Assembly: GCF_009712425.2 (NCBI RefSeq)
Contig: NZ_VCJR02000003.1
Coordinates: 124,001 to 188,000 of the forward strand
Direction of reading: 5' to 3'
Length of the DNA: 64,000 nt
From: Aquisalinus luteolus
GTDB taxonomy: Bacteria > Pseudomonadota > Alphaproteobacteria > Caulobacterales > Parvularculaceae
A program made the translations under genes and the position numbers. The notes beneath the pieces were generated by a model. That model was not told the origin of the DNA. It saw only the letters and a program-made list of their open reading frames with translations, and did no database searches. This document shows positions 15,347 through 24,593 of this stretch, piece by piece. Position 1 is the stretch's first letter; each line of letters opens with the position of its first letter.

Positions 15347-16528
15347 TTACGTCCTCACACTCGTCGCTTCAAACGATGCGAGGATCGCTTCTGCCATCGG
15401 CGTCGGGTCGTAATTGTCGTCGAACGGCGTCGGGCGATTGGCGAGGCCATCGCTGCGCGGGGCAAAGCTCTGCAGCCATGAATACTGATGGACGAGGCCC
15501 CAGACCACGCAATCCCTGACCTGCGGATAATCGAACATCAGGTCGAGATAGGCGGTCGTGACCTCCGCGACGCGTTCGTCCCGTGTGGCAATGTTTGCGG
15601 GCAGCTGGGCATCATTGATATCGAATTCGGTGATGACGAGGTCGAGCCCCATCCCGGTGACCTCGTCGAGGAAGGTACGCCATGCTGTCTCGTCGGCACC
15701 GAAGCCGCTGGCGTTTCCGCCCCAGACATGGCTCTGCACGCCCAGCGCATCGATCGGCGTTCCTCGGGCGACCATCCCCTCCAGCAGGCGCAGCACACCG
15801 TCGCGGTGGTTGACGCCGTTACCCCAACTCATGAAGTCATTGTAGACCAGCTGGGCATTGGGCAACTCGGCCCGCGCCGTGTTGAACGCGATGTCGAGTA
15901 CCGTCTCCATGGAGCCGAGAGTGCGCGAGAACGGCGAGGAGCGATACGCGCCCGTACCCGGATCGACCGCCTCGTTGACCACATCCCAGGAGGTGATCTG
16001 CCCGCCATAGCGTCTGGCGACTGTCTGGATATGGTCGGTCAGCAGGCGCTCCGCCTCTCGTGCCGGGTCCGCGCCGAAATCATAGGTGTCGAACCAGTCA
16101 GGATAGCGTTCCTGATCTTCCCAGAGCAGCGTATGGAAGCGGATTTCAATGTTTTCGCTCGCCGCAAAATCCGTCAACCGGTCGCCATCGCCGAAATTGA
16201 AGATGTCCGGCGTCGGGCGGATCGATTCCCATTTGTGGGAATATTCCGCGACCAGATTATTGCAATGCTCGGTGACCAGTGCCCTGTAATTGGCATCGCC
16301 AGACGTATTGGTGTCCATGGCCGTGCCAAAGGTCATGTTCTTCGCCGCTGCGGCCGCGCGGATAGGATCGATCCCGGCTGGTGGCGGCGGAGGTGGAGGA
16401 GGCGGTGTCGGGGTTGGCGTCGTCGAACCACCGGAGCTGCTGCCACCGCCGCCACAGGCGGAGGTCAGTCCAGCGGCAGACAAGGCAGACAGTTGCGCCA
16501 GCAGGCTGCGGCGAGAAAGCCTTTTCAT
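15347..16528 (-). CDS. GH10 endo-1,4-beta-xylanase, Tat-type lipoprotein
   Basis: 393 residues. The N-terminus has a twin-arginine-like signal (KRLSRRSLLAQL) and a lipobox ending at Cys25, then a Gly/Ser and Thr/Pro linker with nine consecutive prolines (about 42-50). The catalytic domain is GH10: acid/base Glu186 in WDVVNEA and nucleophile Glu301 in VITEFDI. Retaining GH10 enzymes cut xylan backbones. The usual HTLVWH segment is HTLLWEDQ here, so the second His is replaced. It is probably exported by the Tat system encoded at 12.8-14.4 kb and anchored to the envelope. Confidence 0.92.
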   Translation of the reverse strand: MKRLSRRSLLAQLSALSAAGLTSACGGGGSSSGGSTTPTPTPPPPPPPPPAGIDPIRAAAAAKNMTFGTAMDTNTSGDANYRALVTEHCNNLVAEYSHKWESIRPTPDIFNFGDGDRLTDFAASENIEIRFHTLLWEDQERYPDWFDTYDFGADPAREAERLLTDHIQTVARRYGGQITSWDVVNEAVDPGTGAYRSSPFSRTLGSMETVLDIAFNTARAELPNAQLVYNDFMSWGNGVNHRDGVLRLLEGMVARGTPIDALGVQSHVWGGNASGFGADETAWRTFLDEVTGMGLDLVITEFDINDAQLPANIATRDERVAEVTTAYLDLMFDYPQVRDCVVWGLVHQYSWLQSFAPRSDGLANRPTPFDDNYDPTPMAEAILASFEATSVRT

Positions 16529-16582
16529 GATAATTCTCCCTGAGCAAACGCCGTGTTTTCCGGCTTATGGTAAGGGTATCAT

Positions 16583-16599
16583 AAAAAGACCGTCGGTCT
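16583..16599 (-). terminator. Possible intrinsic terminator after the dioxygenase gene
   Basis: Read on the minus strand, AGACC-GAC-GGTCT is followed by five T residues, 12 bases after the dioxygenase stop codon. The stem is only five base pairs, so efficiency is uncertain. Confidence 0.4.
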
Positions 16600-16610
16600 A
16601 TTGCCCTTCG

Positions 16611-17411
16611 TCATTGCCAGAGAACAGCGATGGCGCGGTGGCGGATGAGCGGCTCGTCAAAAATGATTTCCGCTGTCTGGCCTGCCGCGCTCGCAAACCC
16701 GGCGCAGACATGCAAGGGCAGCAAATGTTCCTCCCGCGGCTGGCACACCCTCGCATCCGGCGCTTCGTCCCAGGCGGCAAGCGCCTGTTCACGGGCCGCT
16801 GGGGTGAGACCGGTAGAGGTCAGTATCTCGACCAGCCAGTCATGGAAATTCTCGCTGGCCACCATGCTTTCCCGCGTCGGTCTGAAAAAGGATCGCATGT
16901 TGTGAAAAGACAGGCCCGACCCGAGGATCAGCACATTGCGCTCTTTCAGGAAGGACAGCGCCTTGCCTTCGGCCAGATGCAGGCCTGCATCGAGGCTTGA
17001 AGACAGGGAGACCGTCAGCACCGGGATATCCGCTTTCGGATACATCAGCATCAGCGGCACGAAGACGCCGTGATCAAACCCTGCATCAGGATCGATCCGG
17101 GCGGCGACGCCTGCCTGCGCCAGATGGTCGGCCACCTCGGCGGCCAGTGCCGGCGCGCCCGGCGCATCATAGCGGTACTCATAGGTCTCCGCCGGGAAAC
17201 CGTTATAGTCGTAAATCATGTCCGGTTTTTCAGCACCGCCGATGATGATCTCCGGCCCTTCATGGTGGGCGGAGATGAGGACGATGGCATCCGGCCTCGG
17301 CAGGCGGTCTGGCAGGGTGCGCAGGAAAGCGGTCAGTCCGGCGTGCTGCGGATCGCCCAGAAGGGGCAGCGGGCCGCCGCCATGGGGAATGAATATCGTC
17401 TTTGCGGTCAT
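16611..17411 (-). CDS. LigB/DODA-type extradiol ring-cleavage dioxygenase
   Basis: 266 residues of the class III extradiol dioxygenase family (LigB, PF02900; DODA type). The metal-binding histidines are in IPHGGGP near the N-terminus, LISAHHEG, DAGFDHGVFVPL and EEHLLPLH. Plant and bacterial members open catecholic rings such as DOPA; the bacterial substrate is often unknown. It is divergent from serS with a 196-base region between them holding both promoters; nothing else is visible there. Confidence 0.88.
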   Translation of the reverse strand: MTAKTIFIPHGGGPLPLLGDPQHAGLTAFLRTLPDRLPRPDAIVLISAHHEGPEIIIGGAEKPDMIYDYNGFPAETYEYRYDAPGAPALAAEVADHLAQAGVAARIDPDAGFDHGVFVPLMLMYPKADIPVLTVSLSSSLDAGLHLAEGKALSFLKERNVLILGSGLSFHNMRSFFRPTRESMVASENFHDWLVEILTSTGLTPAAREQALAAWDEAPDARVCQPREEHLLPLHVCAGFASAAGQTAEIIFDEPLIRHRAIAVLWQ

Positions 17412-17577
17412 GGGGGCGTCCTTTCCCGTGGTTCGTCTGCTGAACAGAATATCTGCCTCCTCCCTGCGCGATACAATCGGCGCTTTCAGGCAGGGTCCAT
17501 TGCGTTTCGGGCAAGAATGTCAGGGCGCGCACGCCATTAGCCGGCCTACTGGACCCTCCCGGCGATATTGCCTATAG

Positions 17578-19670
<2,093 letters not shown>

Positions 19671-19716
19671 TCCGGCCCGCTTATCGGCTTCGTTTGACCG
19701 GTAGAATCGCGGCAGG

Positions 19717-19731
19717 GTAAACCTTTGTTAA
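19717..19731. promoter_or_regulatory. CtrA-like box upstream of nlpD
   Basis: GTAA (19717-19720), seven bases, then TTAA (19728-19731), followed by CC. This matches the CtrA pattern TTAA-N7-TTAA at seven of eight fixed positions. It lies 59 bases before the nlpD ATG and shares the CCTTTG core with the box before ftsZ. Confidence 0.45.
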
Positions 19732-19790
19732 CCAAGGTGTATGAGTGTCCTAATCAAGGTTAACCAAAGGTGACCCGGGAGGGCCTTATC

Positions 19791-21284
19791 ATGCGTTTCA
19801 AAATTTTGCTGATGAGCGGCGCTGCCTGCCTGATCCCCGTTGGGCTCGGTGCGGATGACAGCGCCACAGACAAATCCGATGAGAAGAAAGCGCCTGTCGT
19901 TTTCGCGACTGACCCCGGCGATGCGCATCCGCGCAATGTCGAGGCCGATCTCGCGGGCGAGGCGGCTGCAAATGCCGATGGCGGCGCGTTCGACTATGGC
20001 GCAGGCGACGGTATCGATTCCATGCTGATCGCAACGGCGACCGGTGCACCGACGCCGCTGAAAGCAGAGTTCGCGCAAGAGGGTGCCCAACCTGCTTCTC
20101 AAGCGAGTGCCTTGTATGGTCAGGACCCGATCTATCGAATGGCGCAGGCGTCCGAAGCGGAAGCCAGGGCTGAAGCGACGCAGGTCGCCTATGCACAGGA
20201 AAAGCAGGCTGCTGGTTACATCACCGTCCAGCCGGGCGACACTGTCTTCGCCCTGTCGCGCCGCTATGGCGCCAAGCCGGCAGAAATTATTGATGCCAAT
20301 GACCTCGCCGCGCCTTATGCCCTCGATATCGGTCAGGAACTGCTGATCCCCGGGCTGGCTGATGCTGCGCCTGCAGCGCTTGCCACTAACGCGGCCTATA
20401 CGGAAGAACCAGAAACAAATGAGGAGGCGCCGGTCCGCCCGGTCAATGTCTCCCTGCAGGAAACACCACAGGAAACGACCCCGGCCATGGCTGAAGCCAT
20501 ACCGGCACAACAGCCAGCCGAACAACCGGTGCGCAGCATCGATGTTGCTTACGCCGATCAGGCCATGGGCATGACCACTCACACGGTGGAGGCGGGCAAT
20601 ACGCTCTATTCCATCGCGAAATCATACGGGCTGGATGTTTCGGCAGTTGCCGAGGCGAACAATATCGCGGCGCCTTACGCGCTCTCGATCGGGCAGGAAC
20701 TGGTTATTCCGTCCACGGCATCTGGCGCAACGGCGTCGCTGTCACCACGCCCCGTAGCTACCGAAACGCCGGAGCCGGCAAGCCGCGCAATCAATCCGGT
20801 CTATGAACCGGAACAGGTTGCCGAGGCGCAAACGCAGAGCGAACAGACCGAAGCGTCCTATTCGCTGCCGAAATCGAGCGAGAAATCCCGCTTCGACTGG
20901 CCACTGCAGGGCCGCGTGATCATGAGCTATGGCATGTCGGATGACGGCCGGCGCAATGATGGCATAAACATCGCCGCCCCGGTCGGCACACCGATCCGCT
21001 CCGTCGATGATGGCGAGGTTGTCTATCGCGGTTCCGAGCTGGAAGGCTATGGCAATCTGCTGCTGGTCAAGCACACCGATGGCTGGGTCAGCGCCTATGC
21101 CCACACCGATGCGATTCTCGTCAACAAGGGCGACAAGATCCGCAAGGGCCAGATCATCGCCAAGGTCGGCACCACGGGCAGCGTCGACCAGCCGCAGCTG
21201 CATTTCGAGCTGCGCCATGAGCTGAAGCCGACAGACCCCATCGCGGCGCTGGACGGCAGCAATGCAAGAGCAGTCAAGTTCTGA
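19791..21284 (+). CDS. nlpD: NlpD-like LysM/LytM factor, probably catalytically dead
   Basis: 497 residues: an N-terminal signal sequence (MRFKILLMSGAACLIPVG), two LysM domains (about residues 142-188 and 263-309, starting ITVQPGDTVFALS and HTVEAGNTLYSIA), a Pro/Glu-rich linker and a C-terminal M23 fold. In the M23 domain the metal-binding His of HxGxD is replaced (NDGINIA), as in NlpD/EnvC amidase activators, so it probably activates a cell-wall amidase during daughter-cell separation. No lipobox was seen. The ATG at 19791 follows GGGAGGG; the upstream GTG at 19770 is rejected. Confidence 0.9.
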   Translation: MRFKILLMSGAACLIPVGLGADDSATDKSDEKKAPVVFATDPGDAHPRNVEADLAGEAAANADGGAFDYGAGDGIDSMLIATATGAPTPLKAEFAQEGAQPASQASALYGQDPIYRMAQASEAEARAEATQVAYAQEKQAAGYITVQPGDTVFALSRRYGAKPAEIIDANDLAAPYALDIGQELLIPGLADAAPAALATNAAYTEEPETNEEAPVRPVNVSLQETPQETTPAMAEAIPAQQPAEQPVRSIDVAYADQAMGMTTHTVEAGNTLYSIAKSYGLDVSAVAEANNIAAPYALSIGQELVIPSTASGATASLSPRPVATETPEPASRAINPVYEPEQVAEAQTQSEQTEASYSLPKSSEKSRFDWPLQGRVIMSYGMSDDGRRNDGINIAAPVGTPIRSVDDGEVVYRGSELEGYGNLLLVKHTDGWVSAYAHTDAILVNKGDKIRKGQIIAKVGTTGSVDQPQLHFELRHELKPTDPIAALDGSNARAVKF

Positions 21285-21326
21285 TCCGCCTACAGATTTT
21301 AGTTGCGTGAAACGGTTGAAACAACT

Positions 21327-21350
21327 GCGGGCCCCTCGGGGCCCGCTTTT
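21327..21350 (+). terminator. Intrinsic terminator of nlpD
   Basis: GCGGGCCC (21327-21334) pairs with GGGCCCGC (21339-21346) around a CTCG loop, followed by TTTTTT with the next bases. It separates nlpD from the convergent FlhF-like gene, whose stop is nine bases further on. The minus-strand side lacks a T-run. Confidence 0.85.
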
Positions 21351-21358
21351 TCGTCTTG

Positions 21359-22528
21359 TCAGATCGTATCGGCGATGCGGGCCGGGTTCTCGATGACAAG
21401 TCGCCGCGCCAGATAGGCCGGGCTCGCATCGATGAGCCCATCGGCGATGAACGGCGCTTCCGAGAAGTGGGCGAGAGCCAGATTGCCCTCATAGGCCGCA
21501 GACAGGGCCGCACCGACGCGCCGGGACGTGTCGAACTTGGTAATGATGCAGCGGCGCACGCCGATCTCGCGGAAGGCATTGGCCCAGTCGATATGCTCAT
21601 ACATGTCGCCGGAGGCAGGCAGCACCAGCACCGGCTCGGCGTCGAGCGAATCCCGGAAGGCGCGCATCGCGGCAATGTCGGCCGGCGCAAATGGCGAGAC
21701 ACCTGGCGTGTCGAGGATCAGGATCTCGCGCGGATTTTCCTCACGCAGTACGTTCTCGACATCCTGTGGGTCTTCGATCGGCCAGTAGCGCGTGTCGAGG
21801 GCGTGGGCATAAGTCGTCATCTGGTCGAGCGCTCCGGCGCGCCCGACATCCGCACACAGAAAGGCTGCCTTGTCTCCCTCGGCAGCTGCCCGCGCCGCGA
21901 GCTTGGCGGCGGAAGATGTCTTGCCCGCGCCTGTCTGGCCGACCAGCATGATCGGTGCGCCAGCCGTCAGGGTCAGCGGCGCATAATTGAGGACGCGGGA
22001 GAAGGCATGTTCCAGCATGCCGGTCAGGTCGCGGGCCTTGGCAGAGCGGGCCTCGTTCGCCAGCGCCTTGATCAGTTTCTCGGAGATGCCATGGGGCTGC
22101 AGCGCCTGCGCGATCTCGCGCTGAAAAGGATCATCGGGATTGCCGCCGCGCCCGCCGAGTTTCAACGAGAAGTCGCCTTTCAGGGCCGACAGGGCGGACT
22201 CGCCGGCTGAGCGTTCGATCTTGTTGTGGATACCGGTGCCTTCGCGCGGTGTCGCTTTCCTGTCTTCATCAGGTTTTTTCGCCGTACGCGCGGCCAGGCC
22301 CGACACAGGGCGGCTCTTCTCCGGTTCTCTTGGCGCTTCTTTCCTTGGTGCGGGAGAGGCGGGGCCTTCGCCATCGAACAGCGGCATGCCCTTGCGGATG
22401 GCGCGCAATTCGACCATCCCGTCCTGCCGTTTGCGCGTCGCGAGAATGACAGCCCCTTCGCCAAGCCTGGCGCGCATGGCAGCCTTTGCCTCGTTCAGCG
22501 TGGGGGCGGAAAAGGTCTCAAAACTCAT
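21359..22528 (-). CDS. FlhF-like SRP-family GTPase
   Basis: 389 residues. The N-terminus (MSFETFSAPTLNEAKAAMRARLGEGAVIL) matches the FlhF B-domain start. A disordered basic linker (about 55-120) leads to an NG-type GTPase: P-loop GQTGAGKTSSAAKL, ADVGRAGALDQM in place of DTxRxxAxEQL, G3 DTPG instead of DTAGR, and G4 TKFD. The G2 and G3 changes make it divergent. No flagellar genes lie near it, so it may place another polar structure rather than a flagellum. The ATG at 22528 is chosen because the longer TTG/ATG options add unsupported residues. Confidence 0.72.
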   Translation of the reverse strand: MSFETFSAPTLNEAKAAMRARLGEGAVILATRKRQDGMVELRAIRKGMPLFDGEGPASPAPRKEAPREPEKSRPVSGLAARTAKKPDEDRKATPREGTGIHNKIERSAGESALSALKGDFSLKLGGRGGNPDDPFQREIAQALQPHGISEKLIKALANEARSAKARDLTGMLEHAFSRVLNYAPLTLTAGAPIMLVGQTGAGKTSSAAKLAARAAAEGDKAAFLCADVGRAGALDQMTTYAHALDTRYWPIEDPQDVENVLREENPREILILDTPGVSPFAPADIAAMRAFRDSLDAEPVLVLPASGDMYEHIDWANAFREIGVRRCIITKFDTSRRVGAALSAAYEGNLALAHFSEAPFIADGLIDASPAYLARRLVIENPARIADTI

Positions 22529-22625
22529 ATCAGATTGCGTTCTTCCCAAATGGTCTTTTGTCTCCACCGGTATCATGCTGCCAGCGGTCATCTACTGCAA
22601 CGCAATATTTGTGACAGGAACGCAA

Positions 22626-22653
22626 GACGCCCGGAGATTTCTCTCCGGGCGTC
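22626..22653 (-). terminator. Twelve-bp hairpin with GAAA loop downstream of sciP
   Basis: GACGCCCGGAGA (22626-22637) and TCTCCGGGCGTC (22642-22653) form a perfect 12-bp stem. On the minus strand the loop is GAAA, a stable GNRA tetraloop, followed by TTGCGTT. It lies 36 bases past the sciP stop. The T-run is weak, so it could act as a terminator or as an RNA-stabilising 3' end. Confidence 0.6.
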
Positions 22654-22689
22654 ATTGAGGATCGGTTGAGGGTCGATCTTGTTGAGGTC

Positions 22690-22986
22690 TTATTTACGGT
22701 ATTGCTGCAACCGTGTGGTTCGCAGCCCCGGCAGGCCATGCTTGTCGATCGCAACTTCCCAGGAGGCGTATTCCTCGTCGGTCAGCGAATAGCGCTGGCA
22801 GGCCTGTTCAAGGCTCATCAGCCCGCCACGCACGGCGGCGACCACTTCGGCCTTGCGCCGGATGACCCAGCGCTTGGTCTTGGGTGAAGGAAGGTCCTTC
22901 AGGGTCAGGGCCGATCCGTCCGGTCCGATGACGTAAGGGTCCTTGCCTGTCAGCCCTTCGGACCTGTTGGATGCTAGACTAGCCAT
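22690..22986 (-). CDS. sciP: CtrA inhibitor SciP (DUF1153)
   Basis: 98 residues matching the DUF1153/SciP family: the YVIGPDGSALTLKDLPSP start, the KRWVIRRKAEVVAAVRGGLMSLEQACQRYSLTDEEYASW helix-turn-helix and the LRTTRLQQYR end. In Caulobacter SciP binds the master regulator CtrA and blocks CtrA-driven transcription in G1. Its presence indicates a CtrA cell-cycle circuit and supports the CtrA-like boxes described in this window. It is divergent from rnpB with a 246-base region between them. Confidence 0.93.
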   Translation of the reverse strand: MASLASNRSEGLTGKDPYVIGPDGSALTLKDLPSPKTKRWVIRRKAEVVAAVRGGLMSLEQACQRYSLTDEEYASWEVAIDKHGLPGLRTTRLQQYRK

Positions 22987-23116
22987 GTTCGTGCTCCCAT
23001 GTACTCAACTCTGGAGGGTATTGTTTCAGTGAGGGCACTATACGACGGGCTTGTAAAAAAACGTCTAAACTGGTTGGTAAATATTTCACTAAGCTATTGA
23101 TTACAATTGATTTTCA

Positions 23117-23143
23117 GGCACGTTTTCTGTGCCGTTACGGCAC
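23117..23143. promoter_or_regulatory. Three alternating GGCAC/GTGCC half-sites between sciP and rnpB
   Basis: GGCAC (23117-23121), then a perfect dyad GTGCCG-TTA-CGGCAC (23129-23143). The three half-sites alternate in orientation, so either pair can form a palindrome. This looks like a dimeric regulator site but could also fold as RNA. The rest of 22987-23195 shows nothing recognisable. Confidence 0.4.
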
Positions 23144-23195
23144 GCTTTCCCCAAACGGTACAGGGTTAACGCGAGAACTGGCATGGACGGACTTC

Positions 23196-23224
23196 TTGAC
23201 GGAAATTTTTTATGGGCCCATGTG
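23196..23224 (+). promoter_or_regulatory. Possible rnpB promoter
   Basis: TTGACG (23196-23201) matches the alphaproteobacterial -35 element. A weak -10 candidate (CATGTG, 23219-23224) follows after 17 bases and lies eight bases before the predicted RNA start. The spacing is good but the -10 match is poor. Confidence 0.35.
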
Positions 23225-23232
23225 AGGCGCGC

Positions 23233-23610
<378 letters not shown>

Positions 23611-23651
23611 GCCAATTTCCCTGTCGGGCAGCGCAACCAGCGTAGCTGGCG

Positions 23652-24536
23652 TCAGTCGATCTCGGGTATGACGAAGTGGCGGACCTGCCGCGCTGGCCGG
23701 CTGATCGCCCATATATGCCTGCGCTCCAGCGGATCGAAAGAGAAGGCCTGACCTTCAGCAGGAACGCTGATGGTGGCGACATGCTCCATCGTCGGGCCCA
23801 TCTTCGGAAACTGCAGGACATACATCTCCGGCAGGTCATGGCCCATGACATAGAGGTATCCATCATCGCCCATCGCACCGCCAGAGGCGGCTTGCGGTGC
23901 CATCTTCTCCAGGATCGAGTTCGGCAGCATGTATCCGCCGGTGCGGCGCCATTGCTTGTCAAACAGCACGATCGACGCATAGGTGTGATCCTTGAACGGC
24001 AGGCCGGTCTCGTCATCATAATGGGCGAAGCCGGCAATCCATCCATCCTTGTAACGATCGAACCATACAAGCGAGCCTTCATCCATCATGCCGAGGCTCT
24101 TGCTCGCCTCATGAGTCATGGTCTCTGTGTCGAAGATCTCGATGGAGCTGCCCATCGGCAGGTCAGGGTGGTTGGAGTTGGCGCAGTACAGCTTGCCGGA
24201 TTCCGTATAGCAGCTGTTGAGATGACCGATCGGCCCGCCGCGTGTGCCTTTCCATCGGGCAACCAGTTCGCCGGTGTCGCGGTCATATTTGCCGATGACG
24301 TAATTGACGATGGCATAGAAATGCTCCGCGTCCGCCGCAGCGCCCTGACCGGCCTCGATGGCGGGGAAGCCTTCGACCAGCTCCGCTTCATAGTCTGCGA
24401 TTGCGGGCGGCTGGTAGTCTTCAATGCCCATGGCTTCCCATTGGGCACGGCGTTGTTCCCGTGTCAGGTCCTGTGCCTGAGCGGCGGTCGCTGTTGCTAG
24501 CAGGGCGATGGCGGTGGCAGATAGGAAAAAGCGCAT
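23652..24536 (-). CDS. Secreted protein of unknown function, possibly beta-propeller
   Basis: 294 residues with a Sec signal peptide (MRFFLSATAIALLATATAAQAQ). The mature protein has repeated strand-turn units (VIGKYDRDTGELVARWKG, IEIFDTETMTHEASKSL, IVLFDKQWRRTGGYMLP, LYVMGHDLPEMYVLQFP), a pattern seen in beta-propellers, but I do not recognise a named family. It lies 57 bases downstream of the TonB-dependent receptor and is probably co-transcribed, so it may process or bind the transported substrate in the periplasm. An upstream in-frame ATG at 24578 would spoil the signal peptide. Confidence 0.7.
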   Translation of the reverse strand: MRFFLSATAIALLATATAAQAQDLTREQRRAQWEAMGIEDYQPPAIADYEAELVEGFPAIEAGQGAAADAEHFYAIVNYVIGKYDRDTGELVARWKGTRGGPIGHLNSCYTESGKLYCANSNHPDLPMGSSIEIFDTETMTHEASKSLGMMDEGSLVWFDRYKDGWIAGFAHYDDETGLPFKDHTYASIVLFDKQWRRTGGYMLPNSILEKMAPQAASGGAMGDDGYLYVMGHDLPEMYVLQFPKMGPTMEHVATISVPAEGQAFSFDPLERRHIWAISRPARQVRHFVIPEID

Positions 24537-24593
24537 TGATATGTCCTTTGAAAAGAGAAGGCGGCGATGCGCGTGCATCGCCGCCGACAGGGA

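Noticed and set aside
22987-23195. CtrA boxes in the sciP promoter region
   Set aside because: Several TAA-rich half-sites occur, but none pairs at the required seven-base spacing with two good halves.
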